From positions 310,001-374,000 of the forward strand of contig NZ_FRFE01000001.1 in assembly GCF_900143695.1 (NCBI RefSeq): a DNA stretch of 64,000 nt, written 5' to 3'. Position numbers and translations under genes: made by a program. Below are positions 61,131 to 64,000 of this stretch, in pieces. This DNA comes from Desulfopila aestuarii DSM 18488. GTDB lineage: Bacteria > Desulfobacterota > Desulfobulbia > Desulfobulbales > Desulfocapsaceae. Below the pieces are notes generated by a model that was given only the letters and a program-made list of their open reading frames with translations, had not been told where the DNA came from and ran no database searches. Every line of letters begins with the position of its first letter. The first letter of the stretch is position 1.

Positions 61131-61807
61131 TACCTGGTGCCTCCTGAACTGTTTTCAGTTGCAGGTTGCTCGGTCTGGTTGACGAAGTTGAGCACGCTGT
61201 TTTCCATATCCTGCAGATAACTGATACTGGCGGGCTGATGGGCGAATTTCGCCATGTCGCACTGCTCAAGGCATATTTTCAGTTCGCCGCTGAACGCCGC
61301 AAGCGTTGTCGCTTTTGGGGTGGTTCCAGCGATATCCTGGAAGAATTCGCGGGTGGTCTGTCGGGTGGTGGGGAGACCAAAGCGTGCTTCCAGATAGCGT
61401 CTCAGAATCCCCGAAACACGCTCCATATAGCCAAGGGCTTGTTCAGGGTTCATCATTTCCCTGGCCCGCATCAGTTCGTCGCGGGCCGCAACACCGGGGG
61501 GAATGGGTGGCGGGTCTGGCTTTTTGCGGCGGAAAAACCACCAGTAGAGCACAAAAAGCAGAACCAGTGTGGCCAGCCCGATAAGGCTGTAAAGGAGGTA
61601 TGGCACCGGCTCGGGCAAGTTGATCGGCCCGTGAATATCGTGCAGGTCGGTGGGGACAACATTTTGCGGTCCTTTCTGACCGGGGGCTTGCTGCTGGAGC
61701 AGCTGGAGAGAGGAGGGCTGCTTGTCGTCAGCAGCAGCAATACCCGGCAGAAAGGAGAAGATCATCATTTGGCACAATACGGCAAGCGATACCCAAAAAA
61801 CTTTCAT
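61130..61807 (-). CDS. DUF4381 membrane protein of the Bat operon
   Basis: The 225-residue protein has a signal peptide (1-25), the sequence LHDIHGPINLPEPVPYLLYS leading into one membrane span (about 78-95), and a cytoplasmic helical domain (RDELMRAREMMNPEQALGYM, then ILRRYLEARFGLPTTRQTTREFF in part). These are DUF4381 features. It sits in the normal DUF4381 position between DUF58 and BatA, and its ATG overlaps the DUF58 stop. Confidence 0.85.
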   Translation of the reverse strand: MKVFWVSLAVLCQMMIFSFLPGIAAADDKQPSSLQLLQQQAPGQKGPQNVVPTDLHDIHGPINLPEPVPYLLYSLIGLATLVLLFVLYWWFFRRKKPDPPPIPPGVAARDELMRAREMMNPEQALGYMERVSGILRRYLEARFGLPTTRQTTREFFQDIAGTTPKATTLAAFSGELKICLEQCDMAKFAHQPASISYLQDMENSVLNFVNQTEQPATENSSGGTR

Positions 61808-62718
61808 CGTCCCGCCCTCCGCATGCGTGATTGAAAAAAACCGAGAAGTGGCGGGATATAGGAGGTGTCTGTGCTCAATTCCAACAAATCTACCCCGGAG
61901 GAGCGGATCGCCCGATTGAGCTGACTGCGCCGCTGGCGGGCAAGTTCGGCATAGTTGTGGCGGATCGCCGGATCGGAGGTATTGAGATCCACCTGCTCAC
62001 CGCTTTCAGCATCTTCCAGGGTGATCCAGCCCACGTCCGGCAACTCAGCTTCGCGGGGGTCGGAGACGATCAGCGAGATAAGATCGTGCCGGCGGTTACT
62101 GACCCGCACCTTTGGCAGCAAGGTTTGTAGCGAATCGATGAAATTACCGGGCAGGCAGAAGTCGGAGATGAGAAAGGCCACACAGCGTCGTTTGGCAACC
62201 TTATTGATGAAATCAAGGGGTACCTTCAGCTCGGTTCGACTGCCCTGCGGCTGGAAGTAGAGAATTTCGCGGATAACCCGCAGAATGTGCGAGCGGCCCT
62301 TCTTGGGTGGGATATAGAGTTCGACAAAATCAGTAAAGAGGATCAGTCCTACCTTGTCGTTGTTGCGTACCGCGGAAAAGGCCAGCACCGAACCGATCTC
62401 CGCCATGATCTCCCGCTTTGAGGAACTGCTTGAGCCAAAATCGCCGGAACTGCTGATATCGATCATCAGCATGATGGTCAGTTCCCGCTCCTCTGTGAAC
62501 TTCTTGATGTGGGGGATGCCGGTGCGGGCCGTGACATTCCAATCGATGGTGCGGATATCGTCGCCAGGAACGTATTCGCGCACCTCGTCAAAGTTCATGC
62601 CTCGTCCCTTGAAGACGGACTGGTAGCTGCCGGCCAGGCTGTCATTGACCAGCCGGTTGGTGCGAACCTCAACCTGCCTGACCTTTTTTAGAATCTCTTT
62701 GGTGAGTTGTGCTTCCAT
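61804..62718 (-). CDS. DUF58-family protein
   Basis: The 304-residue protein has the DUF58 hallmark GRGMNFDEVREYVPGDDIR-type stretch with RTIDWNVTARTG, and a VWA-like part with MLMIDISSSGDFGSSS and the Asp of FLISDFCLPG. DUF58 proteins regularly pair with MoxR ATPases, which may remodel or load them. The gene is 33 nt downstream of moxR. Confidence 0.9.
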   Translation of the reverse strand: MEAQLTKEILKKVRQVEVRTNRLVNDSLAGSYQSVFKGRGMNFDEVREYVPGDDIRTIDWNVTARTGIPHIKKFTEERELTIMLMIDISSSGDFGSSSSSKREIMAEIGSVLAFSAVRNNDKVGLILFTDFVELYIPPKKGRSHILRVIREILYFQPQGSRTELKVPLDFINKVAKRRCVAFLISDFCLPGNFIDSLQTLLPKVRVSNRRHDLISLIVSDPREAELPDVGWITLEDAESGEQVDLNTSDPAIRHNYAELARQRRSQLNRAIRSSGVDLLELSTDTSYIPPLLGFFQSRMRRAGR

Positions 62719-62751
62719 GCCGTGTTGTCGATGAGAGTCGCTGAAGAGGTT

Positions 62752-63825
62752 TTACGGTACCGGCACGGTATCGAGAATTTTTCGGATGATATCCTCGCTG
62801 GTCACTCCTTCGGCCTCGGCTTCGTAACTGATCCGTAACCGGTGGCGCATCACATCCATGGCCGCGTCCTTGACATCGTCCGGGGTGACGTAGCCGCGTC
62901 CGGCAAGAAAGGCGAGACTTTTCGCCACCAGCTTGAGGTTGATTGTCGCACGCGGTGAGGCGCCCGTCTCGATATAGCCCTGAAGATCGAGCTGGAATTT
63001 TTTCGGCTCCCGGGTGGCATAGACCAGCGACACGATATAGTCGCGGATTTTTTCATCCATGTAGATACTGTTCATGACCTTGCGCGCCGCCAGGATGTCT
63101 TCGGGCTTGGCTACCGGAATGACGTTGATCTCCGCTTCGGTACTATCCATGGCGTCAAGTATTTTCCGCTCTTCCGCCATGGAGGGGTAGTTGACCACCA
63201 CCTTCAGCATGAACCTGTCGACCTGGGCCTCGGGCAGGGGATAGGTGCCCTCCTGCTCGATGGGGTTCTGGGTGGCCAGCACCAGAAACAGTTCTGGTAG
63301 CCGGAAGGTCTCTTCGCCGATGGTCACCTGCTTTTCCTGCATAGCTTCCAAAAGGGCGGACTGTACCTTGGCCGGGGCCCGGTTGATCTCGTCGGCCAGG
63401 ATCAGTGACGAGAAGATCGGCCCTTGCTTGACCACAAAGCTTGTCTGTTGCGGGTTGTAGATCTCGGTGCCGATGATATCGGCCGGCAGCATGTCAGGGG
63501 TAAACTGGATGCGGCGAAACTCAGTCTGCACCGCTTTCGCCAGGGTTTTGACAGCAAGAGTCTTGGCCAGACCCGGCAGACCTTCCAACAGGATATGACC
63601 TCCGGTCAGCATCCCCACCAATAACCGCTCCACCAGGTGTTCCTGACCAATGATCATTTTGCCAATTTCGCGGCGCAGGGGAGGGAGCCACGCGGAGCTA
63701 CGCTGGACCGATTCATTGATCTCCTGGATGGAGCGGTATATGGCGTCACCCGGAGGGGGGGCCGGGTTCGGAGAGGCAGGAGGAGCTGCCGGAGGGAGTG
63801 TCGTCTGCTGATTCTGTCTGAACAT
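62752..63825 (-). CDS. moxR: MoxR-family AAA+ ATPase
   Basis: The 357-residue protein has Walker A-like GLPGLAKT (LLEGLPGLAKTLAVKTL), Walker B LILADEINRAPAKVQSALLE, sensor 1 LVLATQNPIEQEGTYPLPEAQ and sensor 2 in the C-terminal lid (RASPRATINLKL-like GASPRATINL). MoxR ATPases act as chaperones that assemble or activate VWA proteins, here DUF58, BatA and BatB. It has a Pro/Ala-rich N-terminal tail. AGGA precedes the ATG. It is the first gene of the operon. Confidence 0.95.
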   Translation of the reverse strand: MFRQNQQTTLPPAAPPASPNPAPPPGDAIYRSIQEINESVQRSSAWLPPLRREIGKMIIGQEHLVERLLVGMLTGGHILLEGLPGLAKTLAVKTLAKAVQTEFRRIQFTPDMLPADIIGTEIYNPQQTSFVVKQGPIFSSLILADEINRAPAKVQSALLEAMQEKQVTIGEETFRLPELFLVLATQNPIEQEGTYPLPEAQVDRFMLKVVVNYPSMAEERKILDAMDSTEAEINVIPVAKPEDILAARKVMNSIYMDEKIRDYIVSLVYATREPKKFQLDLQGYIETGASPRATINLKLVAKSLAFLAGRGYVTPDDVKDAAMDVMRHRLRISYEAEAEGVTSEDIIRKILDTVPVP

Positions 63826-63919
63826 CGCGATCCTCGATATGTATTCATCTCAATAGGAAACGTTTTTTTCTCTGACGACTGCACTATAACAACTTTACAT
63901 TACCACGCTCTTTCCAGAG

Positions 63920-63937
63920 CATTACAATGCTGTAATG
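63920..63937. promoter_or_regulatory. Palindrome upstream of moxR
   Basis: CATTACA-ATGC-TGTAATG is a perfect inverted repeat about 95 bp from the moxR start. Further ACATTAC and TGTAATG half-sites occur near 63896 and 63980, so several copies may be bound by one regulator. The owner is unknown. Confidence 0.45.
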
Positions 63938-64000
63938 TTGGGAGGGCTCGCGATGATTTCGGGAGCTAGTAAATTGATTTTGTAATGATAAGTTGCTGGA

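Noticed and set aside
1-64000. tRNA, rRNA, CRISPR array, transposon or prophage genes
   Set aside because: None was found on reading the window; no cloverleaf, spacer-repeat pattern or transposase/integrase motif was seen.

Overview
The window looks like chromosomal DNA of a free-living, probably marine, anaerobic Gram-negative bacterium. The gene styles fit a Desulfobulbales-like deltaproteobacterium: PAS proteins ending in a paired-cysteine motif, a hemerythrin-GGDEF protein, a DUF362 ferredoxin, TRAP uptake and a class II DAHP synthase. That placement is inference, because no rRNA or other decisive marker is present. I saw no tRNA, rRNA, CRISPR array, transposase, integrase or phage gene.

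Region 1 (1-8.7 kb) is housekeeping and signalling: the radA 3' end, a 37-residue His-rich membrane miniprotein, a cyclase-like/cNMP-binding protein, a DegQ protease, class II DAHP synthase, a lone HsdR-N-like domain, PrmA, a PilZ protein and RsmE. Region 2 (8.2-19.1 kb) is an Lrp/AsnC regulator divergent from a full reductive pyrimidine degradation operon. The order is aminotransferase, NCS1 permease, acylating semialdehyde dehydrogenase, dihydropyrimidinase, PreA and carbamoyl-beta-alanine hydrolase. It would import uracil or thymine, reduce and open the ring, release ammonia and CO2, and feed beta-alanine carbon to acetyl-CoA. No PreT partner is seen. An aspartate kinase follows.

Region 3 (19.2-33.8 kb) holds a ribose-type ABC importer with a GH4-family protein, a DUF2971 protein, a large SLC12-like permease, a hemerythrin-GGDEF cyclase, and a hybrid sensor kinase flanked by two orphan family-3 periplasmic binding proteins (a third orphan lies at 25 kb). 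Region 4 (33.9-41.3 kb) is the most interesting: a TRAP transporter, a glyoxalase-fold protein, a RuBisCO-like protein and a DUF1537 acid-sugar kinase are arranged as one tightly spaced operon. It diverges from a LacI-type repressor whose only well-placed start codon is ATC, and a palindromic operator overlaps the promoter. It looks like an undescribed sugar-acid pathway related in logic to 3-oxo-isoapionate breakdown.

Region 5 (41.5-50.1 kb) has a DUF362 ferredoxin and a flavodoxin, a PAS-Cys protein, and an ECF sigma factor coupled to a membrane protein with a glycogen-binding (CBM48-like) domain. A second CBM48-like lipoprotein, a Gly-rich secreted protein, an SH3 lipoprotein and a Cache-HAMP-GGDEF cyclase follow. 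Region 6 (50.2-63.8 kb, all minus strand) is a MoxR/Bat operon (MoxR, DUF58, DUF4381, BatA, fused BatB-BatC, BatD, BatE) followed by a Gld-type ABC exporter set (ATPase, fused GldF-GldG permease, DUF4340). Together these suggest an envelope-stress or cell-surface assembly module.
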